A stretch of 64,000 nt of DNA from Hirschia sp964342355 (GCA_964342355.1 CAYFFG010000003.1:193094-257093); one strand, 5' to 3'; positions 26,393 through 34,087 are shown, counted from the first letter of the stretch. Numbers and translations are program-made. Notes: generated by a model not told the origin, from the letters alone.

Positions 26393-26749
26393 TTAAGCGC
26401 TTTCCAGTGTCGCCACCCGGTCCGCCATCAGTTCAGCATGAATGCGCGCCTGGTCAGCGAGAGCGTAGGCCTCCTGTGCCAATGCGCTTTCACTCGTCGC
26501 AACGCCATAGGCAGCGTTTTTAGAAATGCGTCGCACTTCAGCTACTCGCGCAACCTCTCTTTCGAAGATCGCTTCGGCCTTTTTCACCTGGTCCAGCGCT
26601 TTCGCATAATCTTGCCGTGCCTTGGCGAGTGGCGCGCCCATGCTTTTCATAATGGGCGCGGTGGCGTGCTCATTTGCGGGAATATCAACAGCGGATATCT
26701 CACCGAGTTTCAACGAACGCATGATGCGCTTATTAGGTTTAATAGTCAT
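26393..26749 (-). CDS. Small phage-like protein, N-terminus like prohead proteases
   Basis: The 118-residue protein (ATG at 26749) begins with RIMRSLKLGEISAVDIPANE, close to the opening of phage prohead protease/XkdF-type proteins (EIS-x-VD-x-PA). It then has a helical, probably coiled-coil middle (KARQDYAKALDQVKKAEAIF) and ends without any protease catalytic domain. It overlaps the preceding gene by 11 bp. It may be a satellite capsid-assembly factor or a truncated phage gene; this is inferred from the first 30 residues only. Confidence 0.6.
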   Translation of the reverse strand: MTIKPNKRIMRSLKLGEISAVDIPANEHATAPIMKSMGAPLAKARQDYAKALDQVKKAEAIFEREVARVAEVRRISKNAAYGVATSESALAQEAYALADQARIHAELMADRVATLESA

Positions 26750-27119
26750 CGGCTTTCCCTTCGCGGATGACTTCCGGCAAACGAAGTTCGATTGCGCGAA
26801 CCACGCGATCTTGTCGGCGTCGCTGGATATTTTCGGGCAGGTTAAAACCGACACTGAATGCTGGCGCTACTTTCAGGACAGCGCCCTTGATGATGTTATC
26901 AAGGTCGTGATTGATCCGGTTACATGTGTCTTTGTGCAGGCCGATAGCGTCGCACGCGCTTGCATACTTTCCTTCCATTTCGGTTAGCTTCGTATACGCG
27001 CCTTCAAGAAGGCTTAGCTGCTTATCAACGGCTTGCGCCGCCGATAGTAGATCGTCCGTCGCCTGTTGAGCGGATGCGAGTTTGGACGGCGTGACCGTCC
27101 GGTGATTGGTGATAGCCAT
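26739..27119 (-). CDS. Unknown helical protein of the small-gene operon
   Basis: The 126-residue protein starts at the ATG at 27119, which overlaps the stop of the previous gene (TAATG). The first half (SAQQATDDLLSAAQAVDKQL, then LEGAYTKLTEMEGKYASACD) is predicted helical. The second half has NLPENIQRRRQDRVVRAIEL. No family is recognised. A longer in-frame extension upstream to 27398 overlaps two other genes and is unlikely. Confidence 0.6.
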   Translation of the reverse strand: MAITNHRTVTPSKLASAQQATDDLLSAAQAVDKQLSLLEGAYTKLTEMEGKYASACDAIGLHKDTCNRINHDLDNIIKGAVLKVAPAFSVGFNLPENIQRRRQDRVVRAIELRLPEVIREGKADDY

Positions 27120-27346
27120 TAGGGCGTTTCCTTGTCTGTAAGTTGATCGTTCGTTACTGTCTGTTGCATCGCGATGTCGTAAGCCATGCGCGCCGCGCGA
27201 ACGCGGGCATGAGCCCGGTTCTGGCGTGCTTTGACTTCCCGGTATCGGCGCGTTGTAAGCGCACCGACACCAGCCATCATTGCATCTTGATATTCTTGCC
27301 GAGCCGCTCGCAGTTCTGCTTTGGCGGCGATTTGAATAGGGGTCAT
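27119..27346 (-). CDS. Small basic helical protein of the small-gene operon
   Basis: A 75-residue protein (MTPIQIAAKAELRAARQEYQ then RRYREVKARQNRAHARVRAA), rich in Arg and Ala and likely one or two long helices; it could bind nucleic acid or form a coiled coil. It overlaps its upstream neighbour by 4 bp and its downstream neighbour by 1 bp. Not recognised. Confidence 0.55.
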   Translation of the reverse strand: MTPIQIAAKAELRAARQEYQDAMMAGVGALTTRRYREVKARQNRAHARVRAARMAYDIAMQQTVTNDQLTDKETP

Positions 27347-27570
27347 GACGTGAACCGCCGTTCTGCATGAGTGCCCACGGGAATTGCGCCGCCAGCATCC
27401 TTCACGCCTTCAATTGCGGCGTCGAGGAATTGCCGGGCGGTATGGACTGCATCAGAACAAATCTGTCTGTGTTCGGTGCAGCCTTTACCCTTCGAGTGTT
27501 TGGCAAGATAGGCGTCGGCAAGGGCCTCTCCATAATCCATTGCCAACGACTGGATATCACGCATGGTCAT
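27343..27570 (-). CDS. Small unknown protein of the small-gene operon
   Basis: A 75-residue protein (MTMRDIQSLAMDYGEALADA, then CTEHRQICSDAVHTARQFLD) with two Cys and two or three His. It lies 4 bp after the previous gene and overlaps the next by 4 bp (ATGA). No domain is recognised. Confidence 0.55.
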   Translation of the reverse strand: MTMRDIQSLAMDYGEALADAYLAKHSKGKGCTEHRQICSDAVHTARQFLDAAIEGVKDAGGAIPVGTHAERRFTS

Positions 27571-27574
27571 GCAG

Positions 27575-28123
27575 CTACCCCTTCACGCTCTGGGGCAGGA
27601 TGGCTTGCAGTGTGTCGCGGAGAGAAACCCGTCTAGCGCCTGATACCCTGCGAAGATTGAGCCGTTGGGCGTACTCTGGTGCGTGCGCCCAAGTCGCCGA
27701 CAAAATGCGATCAGTCATCCGGTTGTAGATCGTGGCGCTGGTTGGCTCACCTGCATTCCGCAACTGTTCTTCAAGTTCGCGGATGCCAGCAAAAAGACTG
27801 GTTTGCGCATCTTCAAGAAGCTGGAATGAGGTATCGAGTTTCTTCGCCGCTTTATCCAATTTGGCGGCTGTCTTTTTAGCCTGGTTCAGGCATTCAGCCC
27901 GGCGCGCTTCTTCAGCGGCGATGGCGCGCTGTTTCTCGCGTTCGCCTTCCCGACCAATGCCTTCATTGGTCGCGTCGATCCGAAGATTCAGCCCAGCCTG
28001 TTCAGCCGTCAGTTCGTCAGCCTTCGCAAAGTCGCCAACGTCAATCGCCGCCGCGATTTCTGATTTGATTTGGCCTGCCCGGTCCAGCAATTCCGCCTTC
28101 CGGGCTTGGAGTGTTCCAAGCAT
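27575..28123 (-). CDS. Coiled-coil protein, first gene of the small-gene operon
   Basis: The protein of about 182 residues is mostly heptad-rich helix (LQARKAELLDRAGQIKSEIA, then AEEARRAECLNQAKKTAAKL and LDTSFQLLEDAQTSLF). Three consecutive ATG codons (28129, 28126, 28123) follow GAAGGG; I chose 28123 because its spacing to that site is best. Such coiled-coil proteins are common as scaffolds or tape-like factors in phage modules, but no family is recognised. It leads the five-gene set that ends at the 26345-26369 terminator. Confidence 0.6.
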   Translation of the reverse strand: MLGTLQARKAELLDRAGQIKSEIAAAIDVGDFAKADELTAEQAGLNLRIDATNEGIGREGEREKQRAIAAEEARRAECLNQAKKTAAKLDKAAKKLDTSFQLLEDAQTSLFAGIRELEEQLRNAGEPTSATIYNRMTDRILSATWAHAPEYAQRLNLRRVSGARRVSLRDTLQAILPQSVKG

Positions 28124-28134
28124 CATCATGCCCT

Positions 28135-28157
28135 TCAAATAAAGCGCCGGAAGGCGC
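28135..28157 (-). terminator. Short hairpin before the small-gene operon, possible attenuator
   Basis: On the minus strand GCGCC-TTCC-GGCGC is followed by TTTATTT, directly before the ribosome-binding site of the 28123 start. It has terminator shape but only 5 bp of stem, so it may attenuate readthrough into the operon. Confidence 0.35.
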
Positions 28158-28276
28158 GTGTTTAGGATGATTAACTTGTATCACAGTTGAAGTAATAAGT
28201 AAAATTATTGCAATATATAACAATACGTATACTGTTCGATTATTTGTCATTATTTGCAACTTGCGACTATCTGTGC

Positions 28277-28305
28277 TTGACAAAATGGGCGCTGTGTGGT
28301 AACAA
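28277..28305 (+). promoter_or_regulatory. Sigma-70-like promoter of the sRNA candidate
   Basis: TTGACA (28277-28282) is a perfect -35 box, and TAACAA (28300-28305) lies at the ideal 17-bp spacing but matches -10 at only 3 of 6 bases. It points toward a terminator 48 bp further on, with no gene between. Confidence 0.4.
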
Positions 28306-28311
28306 GGATCA

Positions 28312-28385
28312 TCACCTTAAGTCCGCCTGACTTTGTTGATGCTGCAACCCCGGCCCCGTCACGTTCAGTCGTGGCGGGGCTTTTT
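28312..28385 (+). ncRNA. Candidate small RNA, about 75 nt
   Basis: The unit runs from a promoter-like element to a strong intrinsic terminator: GCCCCGTCACG (28353-28363), TTCAGT loop, CGTGGCGGGGC (28370-28380), then TTTTT. No plus-strand gene exists in the preceding 2 kb, so the terminator needs another transcript. There is no open frame of note in between. A regulatory RNA of the element is the simplest reading; expression is not shown. Confidence 0.45.
28353..28385 (+). terminator. Strong rho-independent terminator
   Basis: An 11-bp GC-rich stem with one G-T pair, 6-base loop and five T. It is directional: the minus side lacks a T-run. Confidence 0.85.
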
Positions 28386-28499
28386 GTTGGGTTGTCAGTA
28401 TTGGGGATTTTGACAAGTTAACGTGCCGCCCGATTGAAGAACCGGGGCGTTTTCGTGGCTTGTCGTGAATTAGAGCGTGAGGTTAGAACGCGCCGCTTG

Positions 28500-29327
28500 T
28501 CACTTCTCTAAGAGATTGGGCAAGTCGTCTGCCAACGCAAAGACTGCACGGGCTTCGTAACTATTCAGCGGTTCGAAGCTGGCCACTAAGCCCGCCATGT
28601 CCCGATATTTCTTCACGGTGCGGCGATCCGGTCGATAGGTGCCGTTGGCCCGCTCGCGAAGGTTTTTCGGCACCGGCTCGCCACTTGCTTCCATCCGGGC
28701 AACACGCTGCTTTAATCCAGCATTGTAGAGCGCCTTCATCCACCAGCGGAAAACCGGGTCTTCCCGCTCTAGGCGCTTTACGTCTTGTATTTGAAGTCGC
28801 ATGCGCCGAGAGGCTCTGGCGAAACCATGTTCACGATACAGGGCTAAGAACTTGCGACCTTCGCGGGTGATCGGTTCCGCGTTGGAGTAATCTGCATTTG
28901 GGGAGAGGGTATAGCCCACGATCACCCAATGGGAGCGTTTGCCCGGATCGATCTTTTGGAGCGGCAAACCCCGGCGCTCCAATGTCGAGAAGAACAAATC
29001 ACGGCTAACGGATGCGTGTAGGGGAGAGAGCGCCCGGAACACCTTGAAGGCGTCTCGGAACTGCATGGACTGACCGGGGGCGGGTTGGAGATAATCGGCG
29101 ATGAACGAGTGGACCAATTGGGGCGCTTCACGCCAGCCGGGCCGGTAGGTGTCTGCCCAATCTAGCAGGGCGTGCCGTGAGTAACCCTTAGAGCCATCTG
29201 GGGCGGTGACGGTTGGCGGACGGTTCACGCTATCAGATGACCGGCAACGCAGGATGTATAGCGCGTTCGTTGTAACGCCTAATAGGTCAGCCGCTTCTCG
29301 CGTGGTTAATAGGTCATCACAAGCCAT
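28500..29327 (-). CDS. Two-HTH regulator or small-terminase-like protein of element A
   Basis: The 275-residue protein (ATG at 29327) has an N-terminal HTH_17/MerR-type motif (LLTTREAADLLGVTTNALYI) and a later segment, FLALYREHGFARASRRMRLQ followed by REDPVFRWWMKALYNAGLKQ, that resembles the DNA-binding region of phage small terminase subunits. The middle (60-165) is unknown. A consensus promoter ends 5 bp before the ATG, so the transcript would be leaderless, as for lambda cI. It could be the element's master regulator or a packaging-redirecting TerS; both are inference. Confidence 0.65.
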   Translation of the reverse strand: MACDDLLTTREAADLLGVTTNALYILRCRSSDSVNRPPTVTAPDGSKGYSRHALLDWADTYRPGWREAPQLVHSFIADYLQPAPGQSMQFRDAFKVFRALSPLHASVSRDLFFSTLERRGLPLQKIDPGKRSHWVIVGYTLSPNADYSNAEPITREGRKFLALYREHGFARASRRMRLQIQDVKRLEREDPVFRWWMKALYNAGLKQRVARMEASGEPVPKNLRERANGTYRPDRRTVKKYRDMAGLVASFEPLNSYEARAVFALADDLPNLLEK

Positions 29328-29332
29328 CACCA

Positions 29333-29361
29333 CTTATACTCATAATGAGCATAATTGTCAA
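29333..29361 (-). promoter_or_regulatory. Consensus promoter giving a leaderless mRNA
   Basis: On the minus strand -35 TTGACA (29361-29356), 17-bp spacer and -10 TATAAG (29338-29333). The A of the ATG at 29327 is the sixth base after the -10, the expected transcription start. The spacer contains the palindrome CTCATAATGAG (29339-29349), a possible operator. Confidence 0.7.
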
Positions 29362-29379
29362 GGACGCTTGACTAATAAC

Positions 29380-29858
29380 TGTTGCAAAAATACAACACTA
29401 CCAAGGCGCTATCCGGCGAAAGCGGCGGATCGAAATTATAGGCCCATTTCGGGTTTCTCGGAAATGAAAGCGCCGGTTTAGTCTGCATGAAGTGAAAAGA
29501 CGCCATCTGTCCCATTGGGACACTTCGTGGGACACATTGAAGGCGCGTAAGTCATTGAAAACATTAGGATTGGGACGCTTGGGACGCTTGGGACAGGTAT
29601 TTTCGCGATTTTCTTAAGGGACGCTGCACTATATGAGAGCCGCCGACCGATCTTTAAATTCCAATAGGATTATATATTTTCTATCTCCCTAATATAATTA
29701 TAATGTGTCCCAAGTGTCCCAAGCGTCCCAATGGGTATAAAAAGCATTGAAAACATTAAGAAAAATCGTGGGACGCTTCGGCAAACAACCTGTCCCATTT
29801 CCCTTGCAATGTGTCCCATTTCCCTTGCAATGTGCCGCGTGTTGCAAAAATACAACAC
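29380..29858. other. Iteron cluster, candidate replication origin of element A
   Basis: The heptamer TGGGACA/G or its complement occurs at least eleven times. TGGGACGCT-type repeats start at 29571, 29580 and 29589 (9-bp phase); the complement, TGTCCCA-type, starts at 29706, 29715 and 29724 (also 9-bp phase). A dyad TGTCCCA-T-TGGGACA lies at 29508-29522, with single copies at 29528, 29769, 29791 and 29812. The last two belong to a 21-bp tandem repeat (29791-29811, 29812-29832). The 19-mer TGTTGCAAAAATACAACAC flanks the set at 29380-29398 and 29840-29858. The cluster sits just downstream of the primase-helicase gene. Confidence 0.65.
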
Positions 29859-29984
29859 CCAATTTGCGCTTCTTTGATTTTGAAAGAGGTAAAAGAGGTA
29901 AGCATAGGTAAAAGAGGTAAAATGCAGCGGAATGTTATAAAAACAAAACGCCCCGGTTGTTAAATCCGAGGCGTCTTCTTTGTT
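29859..29984. other. AT-rich stretch between iterons and primase gene
   Basis: It holds a doubled GTAAAAGAGGTAA (about 29889-29921) and is AT-rich, which would suit a duplex-unwinding element next to the iterons. A possible terminator for the primase gene (CGCCCCGG...CCGAGGCG, about 29950-29973, imperfect) lies just before its stop. Confidence 0.35.
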
Positions 29985-32678
29985 CTAGTCAAATGGGTCA
30001 CATCCAAGACGCTTCCGCCATGTCTCCCTTGCCGTCTCGATATCCGGTGGGAGCCAATAGCGGAAGCCGCCGCTTTTGCCCTTCATGAACCCGGCCTCTT
30101 GCAATTCACCTGCAAGCCTTTTGAGTGATGGTGTCGGCATTCGGGAACCCTTGCGTTTGATATAGTCGTCAAGGTGGTCACGGATAGCCGCAGCGTTTAG
30201 GCGGGGCGGGTCATAGGCGTCAATTTCGTTCCAGTCATTTTCCCCATTGAGCCAACCAGAGTAGACCGGGTGTTCCGTCGAAACCGGGTCTTTCAAACTG
30301 GGCATTCCCGGACACATTTCCTGCTGCACAGCGTCGAGCATCCAACATTCGACCAACCCAAGACCTTGTAACATTTGTTGACCGCGCGCTTCGGTGCGCG
30401 GGATTTCCGCCTGTGGCCTGAACTTGCTGATATCGCGGTCTATGAGAAAGGCTAGGAAGGCTTCACTTCCGCCATTTTCAATCTGGTTGTAAACCGCATC
30501 CCAATAAGCAACCGCTTCTTTGTGTTCCGGTGTACCCGGCGCATAGCTTTCTATCCGGTATTGGGTGGAGACTTCGCAGATTGCAAATCGCCTGTCCTGT
30601 CCAAGCTTGACCGGTGCAACCCATTCTTCGTTTGACGCCATCATGAGAGACACGCGGTTCAACCCTTGCTGAATATCAATACCTTTGCGCTCTACTGAAA
30701 TGAGCCTGTCTGTAATCAGCTTTTTCAGCGCTGATTCTGATGATTTATCGCCGCCCCAAACGGCTTCATCACCATAACCGAACACCAGCGTTTCCATGTG
30801 ACCATTGAAGCGCCCGGTAAACTGACCGGTTGAAGAAAACACCTGTCCATGACTGCCGAACCAACCCGCGACCATTTCACCTAGGGTTCCCTTACCGGTT
30901 CCCATAGCGCCCTTGAAACAAATAGCAGTCTGTCCAACTTCGCCCGGTTTCTGGACCAGACGCGCCAACCAGTTCAGGACGTATTCGAAAGACGTTTTAT
31001 CGCCCGCACACAAGCTATGTTCGATGAAGTGAAGGATGCGGTCACATTCGCCCGCGATAGGCTCAACCGCCATACCGCGCCAAAGGTTCAGATAGCCCTT
31101 GTGCGTCTCATTTGGTGCGAAAATTATATCGTCCAAATGTGGAAACGCTGAACAGTTCATCAGTAATGTTGCGGGGTTCACCATCCGGCTTTCTGCTGGA
31201 ACAGTGACTGTCTTGCTTTCACCGTTTCGGGTGACTTGTTTCTGGCGTTCGGGGATATCGACCGGGACGGCTTCCATCCGGTAACGTTTCACAAAATCGT
31301 CTGACATTGAGTAAGACACTTGGTCGTATTTGTGGACCGGGTGAAAGTGAGTGCGCGCCAGAACGGATTTGCCGCTCCGCATGACCTGAACCCATTCCAT
31401 GCCAAGATCGGCAAGTTTTTGAACGGCGGCGTCGGTCAATTCGGCCTGCACATTGTCGGTTCCGATTTTCACATATGCCGTTGATAGCTGGATAGCTTCC
31501 GCAAGTTCATCGCGACGGGAAACCGGGTCTTGGATCGACATGATTTCATCAAAATCATCAGCAGCGGAAACCCGTTTATATTTTTTCACACGTTCGGGAA
31601 GGCAGTCTTCCCGGCCAACATCTTTCAGATGTTTAATAAGCGTTCCGATTGTCCGCTTAATCCGCCCATCTTCCCGGCCTAGGGAGTCCCAACGCCGCCC
31701 GATTTCAAAACCTTCATCAGAATAAATGGGGTCTGATGTTGACCAGTTGATGAATTCATAACGGGCATTGCCTTGGCTTGCATGGTAGCAAGCGCACATG
31801 AGACCAAACCACTTATTTTGTTCTCGGAAGTCTTCCGGGTCAAGACCTGCAAGCATTGTGTCAATGTCGGATTGTTTACATTCGCCGCCAACGCCAAAAT
31901 TGCGAATTGTTGATGCGGGGCGTTGTGTAAGGTGGATGAATGTTTCCGGCGCTTTACCCTTGCCGTTTCTAAGTTGCGAAAAGTGAACGCTATTGTTGGG
32001 CTTCCAGTGATAGTGTTCGCCGGTGTTAGGGTGCAGCGATCCGGGCGCGACAACCTGACGCCCATTGCCCGATTTGAATTCAACGCCCGGATAACCTTCC
32101 AAGCTTTCCAGATGATCGAACCCGGCAGGGATAAGAACATAAATATGTTTCCCGCCTGATCCTGTTATAACAACCGGATAATCATGTTCTGACATGCCAA
32201 TCGTTTCAAGGAAGAGCTTGCCCATGTCTATCGGAAGTTCGAACTCATCAAGTGGGAAATTTCGCGGGTCAATGTCGATCACAAGAACGCGCATTCCATT
32301 GTGAACACCATCCATGCGGACGCCAATGTTAGCGCCCTCGTCCTGCATGACCTTCACGGCGTCGGCATAGGGTAATCCCGGCTTGTTGGGCCAATCCTTG
32401 TCGCGTGGTGCTTTGCCAATCTGGATCGTTCGCCCTTTCTTGTCGCGCTTGGTTGCATCCCATTTATTAAGAGGAATGAGCGACACGAAGGGCGAGTCTT
32501 CGAAGGGGCCTAGAAGCTTTGGTTTGGGGCTGTTGGGCGCGGCGGATTGTTCGGAAACCAATGCGCGCGACCGTCGAGCCTTTCGCCTGTCGCGGCGTTC
32601 AAGCCTTTCTGCAAGTGTGATCTGATTTGCGAGGGATGTAAGTTTTGCCTGACCCGATATTGATGACTGAAGGTTCAT
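29985..32678 (-). CDS. Primase-polymerase/helicase replication protein
   Basis: The 897-residue protein has an N-terminal primase-polymerase domain (about 60-260) with VLVIDIDPRNFP, the catalytic D-x-D, and GSGGKHIYVLIP. The middle region (about 270-400) is primase-C-terminal-like. The C-terminal DUF5906/SF3-like helicase (about 560-780) has Walker A FKGAMGTGKGTLGE, Walker B-like VFGYGDEAVWGG and the arginine-bearing segment LGQDRRFAICEV. Such proteins start and unwind replication of P4-like satellites and phages. The start codon overlaps the stop of the AlpA-like gene (ATGA). It suggests element A replicates after excision. Confidence 0.88.
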   Translation of the reverse strand: MNLQSSISGQAKLTSLANQITLAERLERRDRRKARRSRALVSEQSAAPNSPKPKLLGPFEDSPFVSLIPLNKWDATKRDKKGRTIQIGKAPRDKDWPNKPGLPYADAVKVMQDEGANIGVRMDGVHNGMRVLVIDIDPRNFPLDEFELPIDMGKLFLETIGMSEHDYPVVITGSGGKHIYVLIPAGFDHLESLEGYPGVEFKSGNGRQVVAPGSLHPNTGEHYHWKPNNSVHFSQLRNGKGKAPETFIHLTQRPASTIRNFGVGGECKQSDIDTMLAGLDPEDFREQNKWFGLMCACYHASQGNARYEFINWSTSDPIYSDEGFEIGRRWDSLGREDGRIKRTIGTLIKHLKDVGREDCLPERVKKYKRVSAADDFDEIMSIQDPVSRRDELAEAIQLSTAYVKIGTDNVQAELTDAAVQKLADLGMEWVQVMRSGKSVLARTHFHPVHKYDQVSYSMSDDFVKRYRMEAVPVDIPERQKQVTRNGESKTVTVPAESRMVNPATLLMNCSAFPHLDDIIFAPNETHKGYLNLWRGMAVEPIAGECDRILHFIEHSLCAGDKTSFEYVLNWLARLVQKPGEVGQTAICFKGAMGTGKGTLGEMVAGWFGSHGQVFSSTGQFTGRFNGHMETLVFGYGDEAVWGGDKSSESALKKLITDRLISVERKGIDIQQGLNRVSLMMASNEEWVAPVKLGQDRRFAICEVSTQYRIESYAPGTPEHKEAVAYWDAVYNQIENGGSEAFLAFLIDRDISKFRPQAEIPRTEARGQQMLQGLGLVECWMLDAVQQEMCPGMPSLKDPVSTEHPVYSGWLNGENDWNEIDAYDPPRLNAAAIRDHLDDYIKRKGSRMPTPSLKRLAGELQEAGFMKGKSGGFRYWLPPDIETARETWRKRLGCDPFD

Positions 32679-32969
32679 TGGTCTGCCTCCCGCACAACAA
32701 GGGAGGCCGGATCAATTTTCGTCAGCCATGCATCTAAATCGGCCTGATCATACAAAATCCTGCCGTCCGCATATTCGTACCTCGGGCCGGAACCTGTACG
32801 GCGTTTGTTGTCCAAGTTGCTTTTAGACATCCCAAGATAAGCAGCGGCTGCACGGGACGGTGTGCTTCTTGGAGATGACCAGTTCAGTTGGTGATGTGAC
32901 GACAATTCGCCCGGCACCGGATTCTGCTAGCGCTCTGGCCAGCTTTTCAATTGTTACATCGGCAGACAT
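32675..32969 (-). CDS. AlpA/excisionase-like HTH protein, possibly frameshifted
   Basis: The HTH part (SRAAAAYLGMSKSNLDNKRR, then YADGRILYDQADLDAWL) lies in the frame that can begin only at a GTG at 32917 with no ribosome-binding site. A different frame opens at the ATG at 32969 behind a good AAAGGA site and reads MSADVTIEKLARALAESGAG before stopping about 50 codons later, within the HTH region. A one-base indel near 32870-32880 would join them. The family links excision with regulation of replication genes. Either the gene is broken or the GTG start is used. Confidence 0.6.
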
Positions 32970-33102
32970 TTGAAATCCTTTCTTAGTTCATGCCGCTTCC
33001 TTTCTCCCGTCCCGACGCATTCGGAACGAGCTTTGTGTTGCTGTTGTTTTTATTGCGGTGATGAGGCGCAAGTACGCGCAAAGAATTGGCGCGGACGAAG
33101 TG

Positions 33103-33163
33103 CTTATAGCACAATACATGCCAATGTGTCAAATTCAGCACCTTTGGTGCTGTTGTGTCAAAT
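33103..33163 (-). promoter_or_regulatory. Promoter and operator of the AlpA-primase operon
   Basis: On the minus strand -35 TTGACA (33132-33127), 18-bp spacer, -10 TATAAG (33108-33103). The direct repeat TGTGTCAAAT occurs at 33125-33134 and 33154-33163, and the perfect hairpin CAGCACC-TTT-GGTGCTG (33136-33152) lies between the copies. The repeats overlap the -35, as expected for a repressor or activator site. The leader to the ATG at 32969 would be about 130 bases. Confidence 0.65.
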
Positions 33164-33268
33164 CACTAAATGTTACAACATGGGCGCAGGCGCTGCTGTT
33201 GCCGGTTGGCAAGGTTGTTCAATGTCATTGAAATTAGTTCTGTAAACGGTTGCGCGGGGTGTTCGCTC

Positions 33269-33291
33269 GTTAACGGGAGCGCGCCGTTAAC
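33269..33291. repeat. 8-bp palindromic hairpin downstream of the SprT-like gene
   Basis: GTTAACGG (33269-33276) and CCGTTAAC (33284-33291) pair perfectly around 7 bases. It follows the SprT-like stop by 28 bp, with no T-run, so it may end transcription weakly or bind a protein. Confidence 0.35.
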
Positions 33292-33318
33292 AACAGGAGG
33301 CTTATTAAGCGTTGAGGC

Positions 33319-33966
33319 TCAACAAAGCAGTGGAACTTCACACTCTCCGCATATGAGCTTCGTTTCTGGCTTCGCCCAAGCTTTCGAGTTGCATTCAGGG
33401 CATATGTATTTAGTCTTGCTCGCGCGTTTCGACGCCGCGTTCGGGCGCTCGTCGGTCTCCGCCTGCCAAGGAACCTTGAATTCCAACACGTCTACATAGA
33501 TCTGGCATTCCCGCTCGAACCGCCCACCCGGAGCCGGGTAGTCGCTCATTCTCTGCCCGGTTCTCTTCCCACCCGGTAAGCCGGTGTCGGAGGGGATAAG
33601 CCCAACGGCCTCCATCATCGCGGCCCATTCCGCATTATGATAACCTGTCCGCGAGGGATTGCCGTATATAGCCTGCTCCAAATGACACATTTCATGCACC
33701 AGCGTTTGCATGATCTCAGTGGTCGTCTGTGTTCTGAAGCAGTCCGGGTTTAGGGCGATCTCATGAGTCCGCTGAAACGGCCCATACTGTCCCTCTCTCC
33801 GCTCCGACCATGCATCTTGCCAGAAGTATCCTGCCGCACCCTTATTGCGGTGCAGGACGATTACGCAATTCGGCAAGCGGTTCTCGAATAGATTCTGGTT
33901 AAAGTTCGCATAAGCACCATTGAGGAATTCATATAGTTGCTTGGATGGTTCGATTTTCGACGGCAT
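33319..33966 (-). CDS. SprT-like zinc metalloprotease domain protein
   Basis: The 215-residue protein starts at the ATG at 33966, with GAAAGGAACAAGAGAG upstream. It has the SprT/SPRTN catalytic motif QTLVHEMCHLEQ (H-E-x-x-H, near residue 69-73), a third His in GYHNAEW, and a C-terminal zinc ribbon (KYICPECNSKAW, then LICGECEVPLLC; four Cys). Eukaryotic SPRTN digests DNA-protein crosslinks; in mobile elements such proteins are frequent but their role is unknown. It is the last gene of element A. Confidence 0.85.
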   Translation of the reverse strand: MPSKIEPSKQLYEFLNGAYANFNQNLFENRLPNCVIVLHRNKGAAGYFWQDAWSERREGQYGPFQRTHEIALNPDCFRTQTTTEIMQTLVHEMCHLEQAIYGNPSRTGYHNAEWAAMMEAVGLIPSDTGLPGGKRTGQRMSDYPAPGGRFERECQIYVDVLEFKVPWQAETDERPNAASKRASKTKYICPECNSKAWAKPETKLICGECEVPLLC

Positions 33967-34063
33967 GGCTCTCTTGTTCCTTTCTATGACAGCCCATTGC
34001 CGTCGAAACGAACATTGCAGATTTTGTACCGTACGAAACAATTATCGCCGCCAACAAGCGCGC

Positions 34064-34087
34064 AATGTTGCAATGTTGCAATGTTTT
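34064..34087. repeat. Tandem 8-bp repeats near the right end of element A
   Basis: AATGTTGC at 34064-34071 and 34072-34079, followed by a partial third copy AATGTTTT (34080-34087). They lie about 280 bp from the right att site and may bind the integrase or a replication protein. Confidence 0.4.

Noticed and set aside
26116..26523. Plus-strand open frame after the Shedu-DUF2726 pair (136 codons; ATG at 26212 within it)
   Set aside because: It runs through the intrinsic terminator at 26345-26369 and 130 bp into the opposing small gene, and its C-terminal part is low-complexity shadow sequence.
28041..28250. Minus-strand frame with one predicted membrane helix (start 28250)
   Set aside because: There is no ribosome-binding site, and the second half overlaps the coiled-coil gene in another frame with Gly/Pro-rich shadow sequence. 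A tiny membrane protein cannot be fully excluded.
29500..29835. Repeats in element A as a CRISPR array
   Set aside because: The repeat unit is 7-9 bp in both orientations with no regular spacers; iterons fit better, and no cas genes are present.
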